A DNA stretch of 64,000 bases from Syncephalastrum monosporum B8922 (GCA_000697355.1 JNEN01001262.1:310001-374000), one strand, 5' to 3'; shown: positions 44,779 through 56,516, counted from the stretch's first letter. Notes: generated by a model not told the origin, from the letters alone. Numbers and translations are program-made.

Positions 44779-45051
44779 GTCAGATAATTAGAAGAAAGGA
44801 AGAAACGAGAAAATGAAAAGAAAAAGAAAAGGGAAGAAAAAGGTTTTAAAGGAAAGAAGCGATTCATGCTAAGGGGGTGGAGATAGCCAAAAGACGGAAG
44901 GTAGAAACCCACGAGATAATGGATTTGCCTAAAGCGGATCAAGTACAGTCGGCGCTGCCGTTGTCGACTGATGTCATTGGTTTACCTGGCTTCGTCGCTT
45001 GGTTATACAGCGGGGGAGCGTCATTCCCCAGAGCAGACACACGCCGTCCCC

Positions 45052-45058
45052 TGACTCA
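45052..45058 (-). promoter_or_regulatory. Gcn4/AP-1-type site upstream of PQ-loop transporter
   Basis: TGACTCA, 274 nt upstream of the ATG of the amino-acid transporter. Gcn4-type factors control amino-acid genes in fungi; assignment by sequence and context only. Confidence 0.35.
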
Positions 45059-45164
45059 CTCATACTCACTTGTTCTCTCCTCTAGGCCGACCAGGCGTTC
45101 CCGTGCCAGCGATAGCCACGCGTGCACCCCACCCCTTCTTTTCCCCATCCCCGCCGGCTTGGAT

Positions 45165-45179
45165 CCCCCCCCCCCCCCC
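45165..45179 (+). repeat. poly-C tract (15 C)
   Basis: Uninterrupted run of 15 cytosines in the gap. The opposite strand is poly-G and could form a G-quadruplex; the length may also be assembly-sensitive. Confidence 0.9.
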
Positions 45180-46336
45180 AATTCACTGTGCGTGAGGTCT
45201 GCTGCGTGTGGCAATTCTTGACTTTTTAGGCTTTTGTTATCTTTTATGATGCCAGCAGTCAAAATCTACACCCATTAGTGCATGCACGCATACACCATAC
45301 TATACAGTGCTCCCCGTTAAAGGAAAGAAAGATAAGAAGCGGCTCCTTCTTTTTTCTCAATATTGTGTTATTGCCATGGAAAGCCCTGTTCCGATCATTT
45401 TCCGCCTCCGTCCTCACCTACATCGCTTGTTTGGCATGCTGCGTAACGATGCTATAATTTTTTTTCTTTTCCTTCTTCGGAGCAAGCCACGACGAATGCC
45501 TCTTGCTTGCCGCAAAAACAAAAAGCTAAAGATAGTTTGCGATCTTCTTGATTGCTTTCGCACGGCGTAACTTTTTTGGGTGAGGGGAGGGGGGGACGAT
45601 GCAACCGGCCGATGCTTGTTCTCTTTTCTTTATTCGCGTATTGTCTGTTCCCTTTCCCTCACGTGCCGAACTCGGGAGTCTTCATGCGTTGGTAGCCTTT
45701 TTTTTGCTGACGACTATATACAGAGGCTGGGCGGGACGTCCCGTATCTCTTACATCGCGCGTTGGCGATGCTCCTGGAATGAAACATCATGGAAGCTAGA
45801 ATGATTCGCTGGCGAAAGCTTGGAGAAGTTAGAAGGAGCATGAAACTATCAGTGTATACCTCCAGCACGATATCAATGATATCATGCATCGCAAGTAAGC
45901 CGCTCAGGTGAGTATGGCTTGTCATGCGCACTTTATAAATGCATAAAATTTCATCACTGAACGCCTTGAATGCTTGTATCATATCTGTGTGCCTTCCAAC
46001 ACACACATTTCATTGTACGTTCCTAGTCGAATCTTTATTTCTTCGGGATGACGGGATAACTCGCATTGGGACTACCCTGTATTCAACATGAGCAGCCGCC
46101 AAGACAGTGTGATTATTTCACACTGAACCGATTAATGAATGATATATATATGTCGTACTGTATCCAATGAGAATGATGTGTTAACAAAAGGACAACGCTG
46201 AATGTATGAATGTCATGCAGTGACTATTTTCAAAAAGCGCTGGTCAGATTTGCCGTTGCTGGAGTTGTCTCAAAATCCATCAAGCGGTTCCCAGTTGACG
46301 GCGAGCCTCTGCGTGCGATCGCGGACACTTGGGCTG

Positions 46337-46342
46337 TATATA
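46337..46342 (+). promoter_or_regulatory. TATA box
   Basis: TATATA 55 nt before the ATG at 46397, followed by a pyrimidine-rich leader. Confidence 0.45.
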
Positions 46343-46396
46343 CCAACCCCCACTCTCTCCTTTTCATTCCCTGCTGCCCCATTATACTGTGTTGTT

Positions 46397-47988
46397 ATGT
46401 CTGTAAGCAGCAAGGACGTCATTTATTCCGACGACGATGAAGACGACGAAATCGAGTTGCCCATCACCTCATGGGGTAGTCAAACGCCTACTCAAAGTAA
46501 ATCCAAAGAAGAGAGCACTCAAGGCCAGGTCTCAGACTGGAATTCTCTGATTGACCCGAATGCCAAGATCACGTCAGGTCTCGGCTCTGGCAATCTTCAT
46601 CGTCAAGGCCGCAACTACAAACCCGTCGACGAAGACTACATTCTCGCGCAACGCAAAAAGCAACCTCTTCCCAAAAAGTCGTCCAAATCCAAAGCCGAGA
46701 AGAAGAAGGTTCGCTTCGATACCACCAGTAGCCCCTCTACGACGCCCAAACGGGACGCACCCACCAGGGCCTCTCGCAAGGACCCCGCTCCTCCCCCTTC
46801 TTCGTCGATACGGTCACCTCAGAAATCAGTGTGGGGCAGTGCTAATCTAGTGGAAGAGCCTTTTTGGGAGGTAGCGTGTGCTCACATCCTTATTTGGAGT
46901 GTCCGATGAAACTGACAACGTTTTATGTGCAGAACACCTCCTCAGGCGTCAAGACTTCCCTCGACGGTCCTGCACAGACTCAGCCCCCACGATTTTCGCG
47001 TCCAAAAAATGGAAACAGACAACAGCAGACCGAAAAAGATCCGTGGGCACCGCCACCTAGTGCGAATAAGAACAAAAGGCTCAACGAAATCCAAAGCAGG
47101 CCCGCCAAGAACGAGTCCAAGTCCACGAACGACTCTGCACGATGGGACCCATTTAAAGAGACAACCCCACAAGCGCGGGACGCTGGCAGCTGGAAAGGTG
47201 TGCCATCGAGGGAACCCCGCTTTGATGGCTGGGACATATCGCCCGAGGTACAAGCTGAAGCTGCTGCAGCTTCAGCTTCAAGCAATACTCCATCACAGAG
47301 CGATGGCTGGGCCAGTTCGAGTAATTGGGACATGGGCGCCGTTTCTGCAACAGGCTGGGGAGATCCTGCTACCAATACCGCTGGCGCAACGATTCTGTCC
47401 AAACCATCCGGATGGTCGGCTGCACCTCCTTCAACAGCAACCACCGCGCTCTCTTCATCCAACCCTCCGTCATCGTCCGCCCCGAAATCCAACCGGCAGT
47501 TTTCGGACGCAGGACGCCGCAAATACTCGAAGCCCATCGGCTCCGGTCCACTACCTAACAATTACAACCCCAATGTGCCTGTGGCGCCACCGAAACGCGT
47601 GGCCCGCATGCCTGCGGGCGAGAACCCGGTCATCCTGACGGTCAATGTCCGGCTCGAAGAGGAGACCAGTATACCAATCGATATTCGCTATCATGATGAC
47701 CCAGACTTCCTCGCACGGCAATTCTGCATGCGGTATCGGATCAAGTCCAACGCGACGTTCACAGCGCTGCGTGAACTCCTCACGGACGAAAAGAAAGCGG
47801 AACTCCAGTACCAGAACACGCTCAAAAGGCAGGCGGGAGAGCGCGCCACCCGGCCGTTCGACAACCACCACCAGCAGAACCATCGCCGCCCCCAGCATTA
47901 TCAGACTCATCACTCTCATCACGGCCCGTCGCCTGGTGCCTCCACTGCACATTACACCGCCGACACTCACCCTGTAAATTTTACATAA
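46397..47988 (+). CDS. largely disordered protein with C-terminal ubiquitin-like/PFU-like segment
   Basis: Two exons joined at FWE and NTSS across an intron of about 60 nt (46871-46931). It starts MSVSSKDVIYSDDDEDDEIE; the first 300 residues are acidic then Ser/Pro/Lys-rich with tryptophan-bearing repeats (DGWASSSNWDMGAVSATGWG). The only ordered-looking part is near the end: NPVILTVNVRLEEETSIPID, IRYHDDPDFLARQFCMRYRI, then TALRELLTDEKKAELQYQ. It resembles the short beta-grasp segment found at the C-terminus of several fungal disordered proteins. The tail is His-rich. No catalytic motif; the role is unknown. Confidence 0.75.
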
Positions 47989-48117
47989 TTCAATCACAAA
48001 TTGCATTTCCCTTGTTCCCTGGTTTTCCCTTTTTTGCTGCTGTTGCATGAATTCTCATTGGTTTGGTGTGGCGCATGAACGAATGAGGTATCTCTCAGGG
48101 CAAGGTGGCTTGTGCGA

Positions 48118-48124
48118 TGAGTCA
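48118..48124 (+). promoter_or_regulatory. Gcn4-type site upstream of tyrosyl-tRNA synthetase
   Basis: TGAGTCA, 135 nt before the ATG at 48259. Aminoacyl-tRNA synthetase genes are Gcn4/CPC1 targets in yeast and Neurospora, so the site is plausible. Confidence 0.5.
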
Positions 48125-48258
48125 ATTTCGAATCAGGGCAGGGCAAGTAACACACCCCAATTCCCGTCCCGCTCTCGCTTCCAACCGCGCTTTCTTCTTG
48201 CTCCTTCTCCTTCTCTCTCTCTTCTCTCTCCGTCTGTTCTCTCCAGTACCGTCTGACA

Positions 48259-49518
48259 ATGGCAAGCCTGACTCCCGAGCAAAAGTACGACCTTATCACA
48301 CGCAACCTCCAGGAGGTGCTCGGTGGCGATGAAATCAAGAAAATCCTTGCTGAACGTGATCTCAAAATGTACTGGGGCACTGCTCCTACGGGTCGGCCAC
48401 ATGTCGGTTACTTTGTGCCCATGACCAAGATTGCTGACTTCTTGGCTGCCGGCGTCGAGGTAAGCTTGAATGCGAATCCTGTGGCATGGTAATTGATCCA
48501 TGGTGGTTAGGTCAAGATTCTGCTGGCAGATCTGCACGCTTTCCTGGACAACATGAAGGCGCCCCTTGAGCTTGTGCAGCACCGCGTGAAATACTACGAG
48601 GCCATCATCAAAGCCGTCCTCACCTCGATTGGCGTATCCATTGAGAAGCTGACGTTCGTCATTGGCTCCGATTTCGAGCTGTCAAAGGAATATACCATGG
48701 ACAACTTCAAGTTGTCTGCCTGTGTGACCGAGCACGATGCCAAAAAGGCCGGTGCTGAGGTGGTCAAGCAGGTCGCGTCGCCCCTTCTCTCTGGTCTCTT
48801 ATACCCGGGCATGCAGGCCCTCGATGAGGAGTACCTCGGCGTCGACTGCCAGTTTGGCGGTGTCGACCAGCGCAAGATCTTTGTCATGGCCGAAAAGTAC
48901 CTGCCCCAGCTCGGCTACAAGAAGCGCTCCCATCTCATGAACCCCATGGTCCCCGGCCTCGCTGGCGCCAAAATGTCCTCCTCTGATCCTGACTCCAAGA
49001 TTGATTTCCTTGACACCGCCAAGGACGTGCAAAAGAAGATCAAGAAGGCTTTCTGTGAGGAGGGTAACATCACCGACAACGGTCTTCTTGCTTTCATCAA
49101 GAACGTCTACCTGCCTTGCAAGAGCTTGAAGGAGGACAAGCCCAAGTTCATCGCGCCTCGCCCCGAAAAATACGGTGGTGACATTATCTACGACGATTAC
49201 CAGAAGCTCGAGAGCGATTTTGAGGCCAAGCTGCTGCACCCTGGCGACCTCAAGGCCGGTGTCATTGCCGCTATCAACGAGCTCCTGGACCCTATCCGGA
49301 AAGTGTTTGAGGATCCCGAGATGATGAAGCTCTCCGAGCTCGCCTACCCCCCGGAGAAGCCCAAGCAGAAGTTCGTCAAGGAGAAGAAGCAGAAGAAGAA
49401 GACCAACGCGCCTCCTGCTGCTCCTGCCGACGCTGTCGCTGCTGCCGGTGCTGGTGAGGCTGCACCTGCTGCCGAGGCCGCCTCCGCACCGGTTGCGGCC
49501 ACTGAGGCATCATCCTAA
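48259..49518 (+). CDS. TYS1: cytosolic tyrosyl-tRNA synthetase
   Basis: Charges tRNA-Tyr with tyrosine (class Ic synthetase, eukaryotic/archaeal branch). Starts [20 protein letters not shown]. The HIGH-like motif is [11 protein letters not shown], and tyrosine-pocket stretches include [18 protein letters not shown] and [20 protein letters not shown]. The KMSKS loop is [16 protein letters not shown]. The C-terminus lacks the EMAPII-like domain of animals and ends in a Lys-rich then Ala/Pro-rich tail ([20 protein letters not shown]), which may aid tRNA binding or localisation. A single 53-nt intron lies at about 48459-48511. A pyrimidine-rich leader (48194-48244) precedes the ATG. Confidence 0.96.
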
Positions 49519-49683
49519 TCGAGCCTCGTAATATTTCTCATTGGATAGAACCCCTTTCCCCATTTGCCTTTTTGTAATCTCTTATAGGAAAAGGAAAAAA
49601 GAATAGTTTTTGCATATAGTGTGTATACATTCAACATCAAACATCTGTCTACGTGTAGCACGTATTTATATGGCAAGTCGGAT

Positions 49684-50901
<1,218 letters not shown>

Positions 50902-51194
50902 AATGTAGAGGAACGAAAGAGAAGTATGAAAGAAGAGGCTTTGCATTGAAGAAAGTATTTATAAATAGGCGAGGAGATCAGGCTCGTTTCATGCCGAACG
51001 GTTGGCCCTGACCATCGGAAGGGGTGTGGGGGGGGGGGACCGCTCCTCGCAGTACGCAGTGGTGCAGTGCGCAGTGTGCATTGTGTATTTTTTTGATTTT
51101 CAGCTTTTTGGGGGTGAGATATCAAGTTTGGATGACAGCAGCCCGCCTGAAATCTTCCACCTCTCCCCTTGACCACAAAAAAATATAATAGTCC
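50902..51194. promoter_or_regulatory. bidirectional promoter region with GCAGT cluster and poly-G
   Basis: Shared upstream region of the DAHP synthase (-) and Mtq2 (+) genes. It contains 11 consecutive G (51028-51038) and four GCAGT words within 51049-51075. No perfect TGASTCA was found despite the biosynthetic neighbour. Confidence 0.45.
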
Positions 51195-52046
51195 ATGATC
51201 CCAACACCGGATCTGTCCCACCTTACCAGCCAGGACTTTGACAGAATATATGAGCCAGCCGGTAATTCATTACATTTCATCGTGTTTATTTGCTTATTCT
51301 CTGCAGAGGACACGTTTCTACTCCTGGACGCTCTGGAGGAAGACGAGGCATGGCTGCAGGCGAAGAAACCCAGTCTATGTCTCGAAATAGGGTAAGCCCA
51401 GCGTCCCCTACCCTGATCTATGCATAATGACGCGGCTCTATAAAGATCGGGATCAGGCTGTGTCACGACGTTGCTCGCCAAGATCGTCGGCCAGGCCAAT
51501 GCGGGTAAGCCAAGCAACAGATCGTCGGACGATGCACTCAATCAAGGCCAGTCTTTTTGACGACGGATATCAATGAACACGCGTGCGGTGCAACACAACA
51601 GACCGGTCTCAAAAACGGCGTCAAGACGATCGAAAGCGTTCGGACGTCGCTTGTGGAGGGGCTGCTACCGCGGCTCCATCATGCAGTGGACGTGCTTTGC
51701 TTCAACCCGCCTTATGCAGTGACTCCCCCAGAAGAAGTGGGAAGTCTGGGCATTGAAGCTGCATGGGCGGGTGGTATCGACGGTCGCCAGGTGATTGATG
51801 CCATGCTCCCGTTTGTCACGGTAACTGCTTGTTTTCCACGCTATGCGTATAATTGCTAAGCCGAAATGCATCTCGGCGCAGGAACTCTTATCACCCAGCG
51901 GTGTCTTTTACTTGCTTCTCATTAATGAGAATCGACCGGCTCAGGTTGCCGATATCATGCGGGAACACTATGGTTTGCAGGCGGATATCATCATGGAACG
52001 GAGGGCAGGCAGGGAGAAACAGTACATTTTGAAAATACAACGGTGA
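51195..52046 (+). CDS. MTQ2: eRF1 glutamine N5-methyltransferase catalytic subunit (Mtq2/HEMK2)
   Basis: SAM-dependent methyltransferase that, with Trm112, methylates the GGQ glutamine of release factor eRF1. Exons join as MIPTPDLSHLTSQDFDRIYE, EDTFLLLDALEED, CLEIGSGSGCVTT (SAM-binding glycine motif), VFLTTDINEHACGATQQTG (acidic ribose-binding loop), VDVLCFNPPYAVTPPEEVG (catalytic NPPY) and GIEAAWAGGIDGRQVID. The last exon reads ELLSPSGVFYLLLINENRPA, ending at 52046. Four short introns near 51261-51306, 51391-51446, 51505-51548 and 51819-51881. All catalytic parts are intact. Confidence 0.92.
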
Positions 52047-52095
52047 AAAAGGGGATGTATCAGAAACAAACGGAACAGAGAAAAACTAAGACTGA

Positions 52096-52129
52096 TGTGT
52101 GTGTGTGTGTGTGTGTGTATGTGTGTGTG
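52096..52129 (+). repeat. (TG)n microsatellite downstream of MTQ2
   Basis: A run of TG units with one TA interruption, starting 50 nt after the MTQ2 stop in the presumed 3' UTR. Confidence 0.9.
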
Positions 52130-52240
52130 CATGTGTATCCCGGGTACAGAGACAGATATAAATATGAACGCTTGCGTGCATGCGGCGTAGGATTCGTAGG
52201 TTGTTTGTAAGATAAAAAAAAGAACACTTGTCCATGTTTT

Positions 52241-52824
52241 CTAGATGGTGTGTGCGGGTTGGCCGGTTGCGGAGGGAATGTTGATCAGTGCAGCATAAGC
52301 ACGCCTATCATTGAAGCACGTTTATCCTCGGTCAGTCACCTGATAAGGGCCGGCCAGAATAACAATCCAAAGACTTACTTGGACCACTGCGCAATGCCGT
52401 ATTTCAGACCACGCAGAAACGACGAGCCGCTTGTTTCGCCAGACGCTGAGGGCGCGATACGTCGGGCGGGGTATTTGGCGCGGATACGATGCCATCGCCA
52501 CACATGACTGAGGACGGCCCAGCCGAAACCGTTGACAAAGGGCATGATAAATTGATTGACAACAACTGCAGACCAGAATATCTGTAGCGGTGAAGCGCCC
52601 TGTTCTTGCAGGGTCTCAATCGAGCGGTTGAATGTGCTCTCGAAACGCATGTCCGGTATGGCCGGCCGCTTCAAGAGGTGTCTCGCCCGGTCATGTCGGT
52701 CCAGATCAAAGTCGAGCGGGTCGCCGCCTTCGTAGAAACGCTGTCGTTCTCTGCGTTGTAGCTCCAGCAGACGCAGAAGCTCTTCATCCGTATAGTCACT
52801 GTAATTGTCGCCCATGTTGCTCAT
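52241..52824 (-). CDS. Mim2/Atg43-like (DUF1770) mitochondrial outer-membrane protein, putative
   Basis: It begins MSNMGDNYSDYTDEELLRLL. A charged segment (LLELQRRERQRFYEGGDPLD, DLDRHDRARHLLKRPAIPDM) precedes RFESTFNRSIETLQEQGASP and one membrane helix (IFWSAVVVNQFIMPFVNGFG), then WAVLSHVWRW. The pattern RFE..., S-I, W near one helix with MPF..G is what I recall for the fungal DUF1770/Mim2/Atg43 family, which acts in outer-membrane protein insertion and, in fission yeast, mitophagy. The frame stops at 52375 (QWSK), but that TAA is formed by a GTAAGT donor. Splicing out 52305-52378 (74 nt) extends the protein by 20 residues to a TAG at 52241. Both forms are possible. Confidence 0.55.
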
Positions 52825-53047
52825 AGAAAAGAGTGAGAAGGTGTGGGTCTGTTGCTGTGTTGCGCGCGTTAGGATTGGTAAACTCAGCCAGCACCTGCAC
52901 CGACAGCACTACTCCACACGATTTGGCCCTGTCGAATTGTATCCTCTTTTGTCCTGAACTACGGTCGCCTCGTACCAGCAGTGCCACCAGTATCAGCATC
53001 ACTCGCATCACTGTTATTGCTATAGCAGACAGAGTCAGCCGTGCTCA

Positions 53048-55540
53048 ATGACAAGCAGCTCGGCTCCTATCGACACTACTGCGTTTGCTCATCCTCAGTT
53101 CAATGTCACGCAGTGGATCAATGCCACGCTCCGGCCTCGTCCGCGTACCAACGACACGCCCGAACCGCCCAACAGCGAACAGGAGACGACGGTGCTCGTC
53201 ACCAAGCTCCAGCTCGCGAGCGAACAGGTCTCGCGCAAGACCACCGACGTGACAGACGGCGTCATGAAGACCATGTCGCGTCTGCTGTACGACCTGCGCG
53301 TCATCACCGAGGATGCCCAGGCAACCCAACACGGCGTTGACCACGTCCGCAAGCATCTCACCTTGGCCGAGACGACCGACACCGACGCCGTGCTCGATCG
53401 CCTTCGCCAGCTCCATCTTGTCAAGACACGCATGGAAAAGTGCTGTGCCGCGCTGCGTGAGGCTGAAAACTGGAACAACCTCGAGGTGGAGGCCATGCGC
53501 GTGCTGGAGCACGGCGACTACGAGAGCGCGGCCAACCGCCTTTCGAGCGCACAGACGAGTCTGGATGCATTCACAGGCGACAAATCCACTGCCGAATACA
53601 CACGTCGGCGTGAGCTGCTCTCGCAGCTGCGTACGGAGCTCGAGAACGCGCTCAAGCCGCGCGTGGAGAGTGCGCTCAAGGCACGCGACGAGGCCGAGTG
53701 CTACAAGTATTACAAGATCTATGGCCAGATCGGCCGTTCCGAGGACTTTGTCGACCTGTACTTCGAGGTGCGCAACGAGCCCAAGCTGGTCGAGCACCCA
53801 GACGAAGACTGGGTCGACTCGCTTGCCACCTTTTACGACCACGTCTTTCGGTTTGTCTCCGAGGAGTACATCTGGTGCGCGGCCGTCTTTTCCGACCCCA
53901 AGCCGGTCGTGCAAGCCTTGGTGCAGCACATTCTGCAGTCGCTCGATCCGCCCGTCGCAGACCGTCTCGCGGCGATTGCGACGACGCACCAAGACGTGCG
54001 TGCGTTACCGCGCCTCGTCGTGGCCTTTACCGCCACCGAGTCTTTTGGGCTCTCCCTCGAAAAGCTTTTTACCAAACCACCCGTCAACACCGCATCGTTT
54101 GGCGAAGCCTCCTTTGAATCCCGCATCAAAACACACACGCGCAAACGCTCCAACTCGACGCAAATGACCTTGGTGCCCCTCACCCTGCGCCACGCCGACG
54201 CCAACGCCTGGTCGTACGTGCTCTATGTCCCGTTCCTGCCCTTCCAGTCCCAATTCGCCACCTTCGAAAGCCGCTATCTTCAACGCCAGCTAGAGCAGAC
54301 CCTGTCCCAAGCGGGCGACACCGCCATCATCTCGGGCGTCTTTGAGGCTGCCAACGCGTCTCTCGACCGATGTCTCAAATTCACGCACGGCTTTGCTGCC
54401 GCCGAATGGCTGCGCACCGTCAACGCCTTCATTATCGAGGTGAAGCGCACCCTGGACCAGCGGCTCAAGAAGCTCGAGCGACCCACAAAAGATACCAAAG
54501 GCGAAGAGGACGATTTCGATCTGGAGGAAAGCGACTGGTCGACGTTCCAGGTGTACGTGCGCTTTTTGGACGTGTGCCGGTCATTTGACCTGGGCATGCG
54601 CACCTTCGAAGAGGCTGTTTCCCGCGCACTCGAAGGTGTACGGGGCTACATCCAGGAAAAAGACCAGGATGAGAATCCGCTCCTCAGCCCAGTGACGCCG
54701 AGCGTCTTTAGCTTCTCCGAGCGGCGGCGAGCCAGCCTCGACGTCGCGGTGGCCAAACCCAAGCACGAGCGGAAACGGAGCAGTGTGACCAACTCCTTTG
54801 TCGCGACCGATCCGCCCGAGCCTATCCACCCCAAGGCATCGCTCGCCCTGCTCCGCACGTCACGGCTCAACTCGGCTGAGCTGCAGCGGATCATGAGCCA
54901 GGTGTCGTCGGTGCAAGAAGACGGGGATGCGAATGCGGTGCATATGCTTTTGCAGCCGGCCGAGGCGCAGATCAGCCAGCTGACACAAGACTGTCAAGCG
55001 GGTGTGCATGAAGCGGTGTTGGCGCCGATCGCGCAGCATCTCGATACCATTCCCTCCCTCGAGTCGAAGGTGTGGACCGCCCCCGACCCACAGCCGCGCA
55101 AGTCGGTTGTGGAAGACGCAACGATTGACATTGATATGCCGCAGTTCAGTCTCTCGCCCAACGATTACATCACGCGCGTCGGCGAGCAGCTTCTCTTGCT
55201 GCCGCAGCATTTCGAGGTGTATGCAGTCGACAACAATGCGCTCGCCTACCACACCGAGACGATTCCCTTCCACGAGGAAGCGCCTGCGGCCAACGACGCA
55301 GCGAGCGAAGAGGAGGAAGACGAAGAGGAAGCGTCCGAGATGATCCAGGTCTGGACGGCGAGCGTCGCGCGCGGGGCGACCAAGAAGTTCCTCGATGAGA
55401 TTGTCAAAATTCCCAAGCTGACAGCCCAGGGACGACGGCAGCTCCGGATAGACATTGAGTACCTGGTCAACGTGCTGTCTGCGCTGGACGTGGCACCGTT
55501 ACCAGAGCTCGTACAGTTCCACGAGACATTAGCCATTTAA
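53048..55540 (+). CDS. COG7: conserved oligomeric Golgi complex subunit 7
   Basis: Subunit of lobe B of the COG tether for retrograde vesicles at the Golgi. Single exon of 830 residues. The N-terminus FAHPQFNVTQWINATLRPRP and VLVTKLQLASEQVSRKTTDV match the COG7 start (FDVKxWIN, LVxKLQL). A long helical region follows (LLYDLRVITEDAQATQHGVD, LHLVKTRMEKCCAALREAE). The middle contains YKIYGQIGRSEDFVDLYFEV, and the C-terminal part ends IDIEYLVNVLSALDVAPLPE. An acidic low-complexity stretch (DAASEEEEDEEEASE) sits near the end. It is slightly longer than animal COG7. The GC content is high, and a long antisense frame in it is a mirror of the codon bias. Confidence 0.92.
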   Translation: MTSSSAPIDTTAFAHPQFNVTQWINATLRPRPRTNDTPEPPNSEQETTVLVTKLQLASEQVSRKTTDVTDGVMKTMSRLLYDLRVITEDAQATQHGVDHVRKHLTLAETTDTDAVLDRLRQLHLVKTRMEKCCAALREAENWNNLEVEAMRVLEHGDYESAANRLSSAQTSLDAFTGDKSTAEYTRRRELLSQLRTELENALKPRVESALKARDEAECYKYYKIYGQIGRSEDFVDLYFEVRNEPKLVEHPDEDWVDSLATFYDHVFRFVSEEYIWCAAVFSDPKPVVQALVQHILQSLDPPVADRLAAIATTHQDVRALPRLVVAFTATESFGLSLEKLFTKPPVNTASFGEASFESRIKTHTRKRSNSTQMTLVPLTLRHADANAWSYVLYVPFLPFQSQFATFESRYLQRQLEQTLSQAGDTAIISGVFEAANASLDRCLKFTHGFAAAEWLRTVNAFIIEVKRTLDQRLKKLERPTKDTKGEEDDFDLEESDWSTFQVYVRFLDVCRSFDLGMRTFEEAVSRALEGVRGYIQEKDQDENPLLSPVTPSVFSFSERRRASLDVAVAKPKHERKRSSVTNSFVATDPPEPIHPKASLALLRTSRLNSAELQRIMSQVSSVQEDGDANAVHMLLQPAEAQISQLTQDCQAGVHEAVLAPIAQHLDTIPSLESKVWTAPDPQPRKSVVEDATIDIDMPQFSLSPNDYITRVGEQLLLLPQHFEVYAVDNNALAYHTETIPFHEEAPAANDAASEEEEDEEEASEMIQVWTASVARGATKKFLDEIVKIPKLTAQGRRQLRIDIEYLVNVLSALDVAPLPELVQFHETLAI

Positions 55541-55714
55541 AGGTGCCATTGGCTACACGCCCCCATTCCGCACAATAGCCAGTCATAGAATGATCACCCT
55601 CGCCAACCCCCAATTCATGCAATAATAATAATAACACTCGATATTTTGCTCGTACAAAGAGGAACGTTGTTTGTGTGTGCAATAGGAGCAGCAAGAAGCA
55701 GTAAAATAAATTGC

Positions 55715-56516
55715 TTACAAACGACGACCACGGCGACCACCCTTTCTGCGGGTGCTGTCAGTGGGGATGGGAGTAACATCCTCAATGCGGCCGATCTTGA
55801 GGCCGGAACGGGCCAAGGCACGGAGAGCGCTCTGGCCACCGGGACCGGGGGTCTTGGTGCCCGTACCGCCAGTGGCACGGATCTTGACATGAACAGCGTT
55901 GATGCCGAGCTATTCCATAAAATGGATATTTCCATCAGCCACTGCAGAAAATTATGATAGATTTGTGTCCCTTACCTCCTTGCACTTGGCAGCAACGTCC
56001 TGAGCAGCCAACATGGCGGCGTAGGGCGACGACTCATCACGGTCAGCCTTGACCTTCATACCACCTGGATGAAATATAAGTATACGACATAAAAGGTACA
56101 CACGGGAGGGGGATGCATGCCAAACAGGCAATGCACGCCGCTCAGCCCAGACTCGGATGTCAAGCGCGATGGCATGATGCCGAAGCCTGGGGGGTGTCCT
56201 TTGCGGCGAGATCCAAACAGTAGAAAAACTTACCGGTGACACGCGAGATGGTCTCACGGCCAGACAGATCAGTGACGTGGACGAAGGTGTCGTTGAACGA
56301 GGCAAAGATGTGGGCGACGCCAAAGACGAGCTCACCCTCACGGACTTGGGGACCGAGGGTCACGTTCTCAGTGGTCTGCTTCTTGGGAGCGTTACGCTTG
56401 GACTAATGAGCGATATCGTTTGTTAGATGATGTTCATAGAGTTGCATGGATGGATAGATAGCTAGATGGATGGGTGGGAGGACGGATGGATGGATGGATG
56501 GTGGGATACATACCAT
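55715..56516 (-). CDS. RPS14: 40S ribosomal protein uS11 (S14)
   Basis: Small-subunit platform protein that contacts 18S rRNA. Exon 1 is only ATG (56514-56516); a 111-nt intron (56403-56513) follows, then [20 protein letters not shown]. Next come [79 protein letters not shown] and [20 protein letters not shown]. The C-terminal basic end is [11 protein letters not shown] with TAA at 55715. Two further introns lie at about 56066-56232 and 55912-55973. All family blocks are intact, and codons are biased as in RPL8. Confidence 0.97.
56447..56503 (-). repeat. (ATGG)n repeat in first intron of RPS14
   Basis: Imperfect ATGG/GGAT tetranucleotide tract within the intron that separates the ATG from the rest of the gene; clearest at 56483-56503. 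Confidence 0.8.

Larger units (their letters stand above)
44779..46396. other. 1.6-kb gap, no firm gene
   Basis: Between the PQ-loop start and the disordered-protein start. It contains a run of 15 C at 45165-45179, a TGACTCA at 45052-45058, and a TATATA at 46337-46342 about 55 nt before the next gene. A minus-strand frame at 45659-46006 has no recognised content. Confidence 0.5.

Noticed and set aside
53045..53992. Long minus-strand open frame (315 residues) opposite COG7
   Set aside because: It mirrors the strong G/C-ending codon bias of COG7, has no recognisable domain, and lies wholly inside a firm gene.
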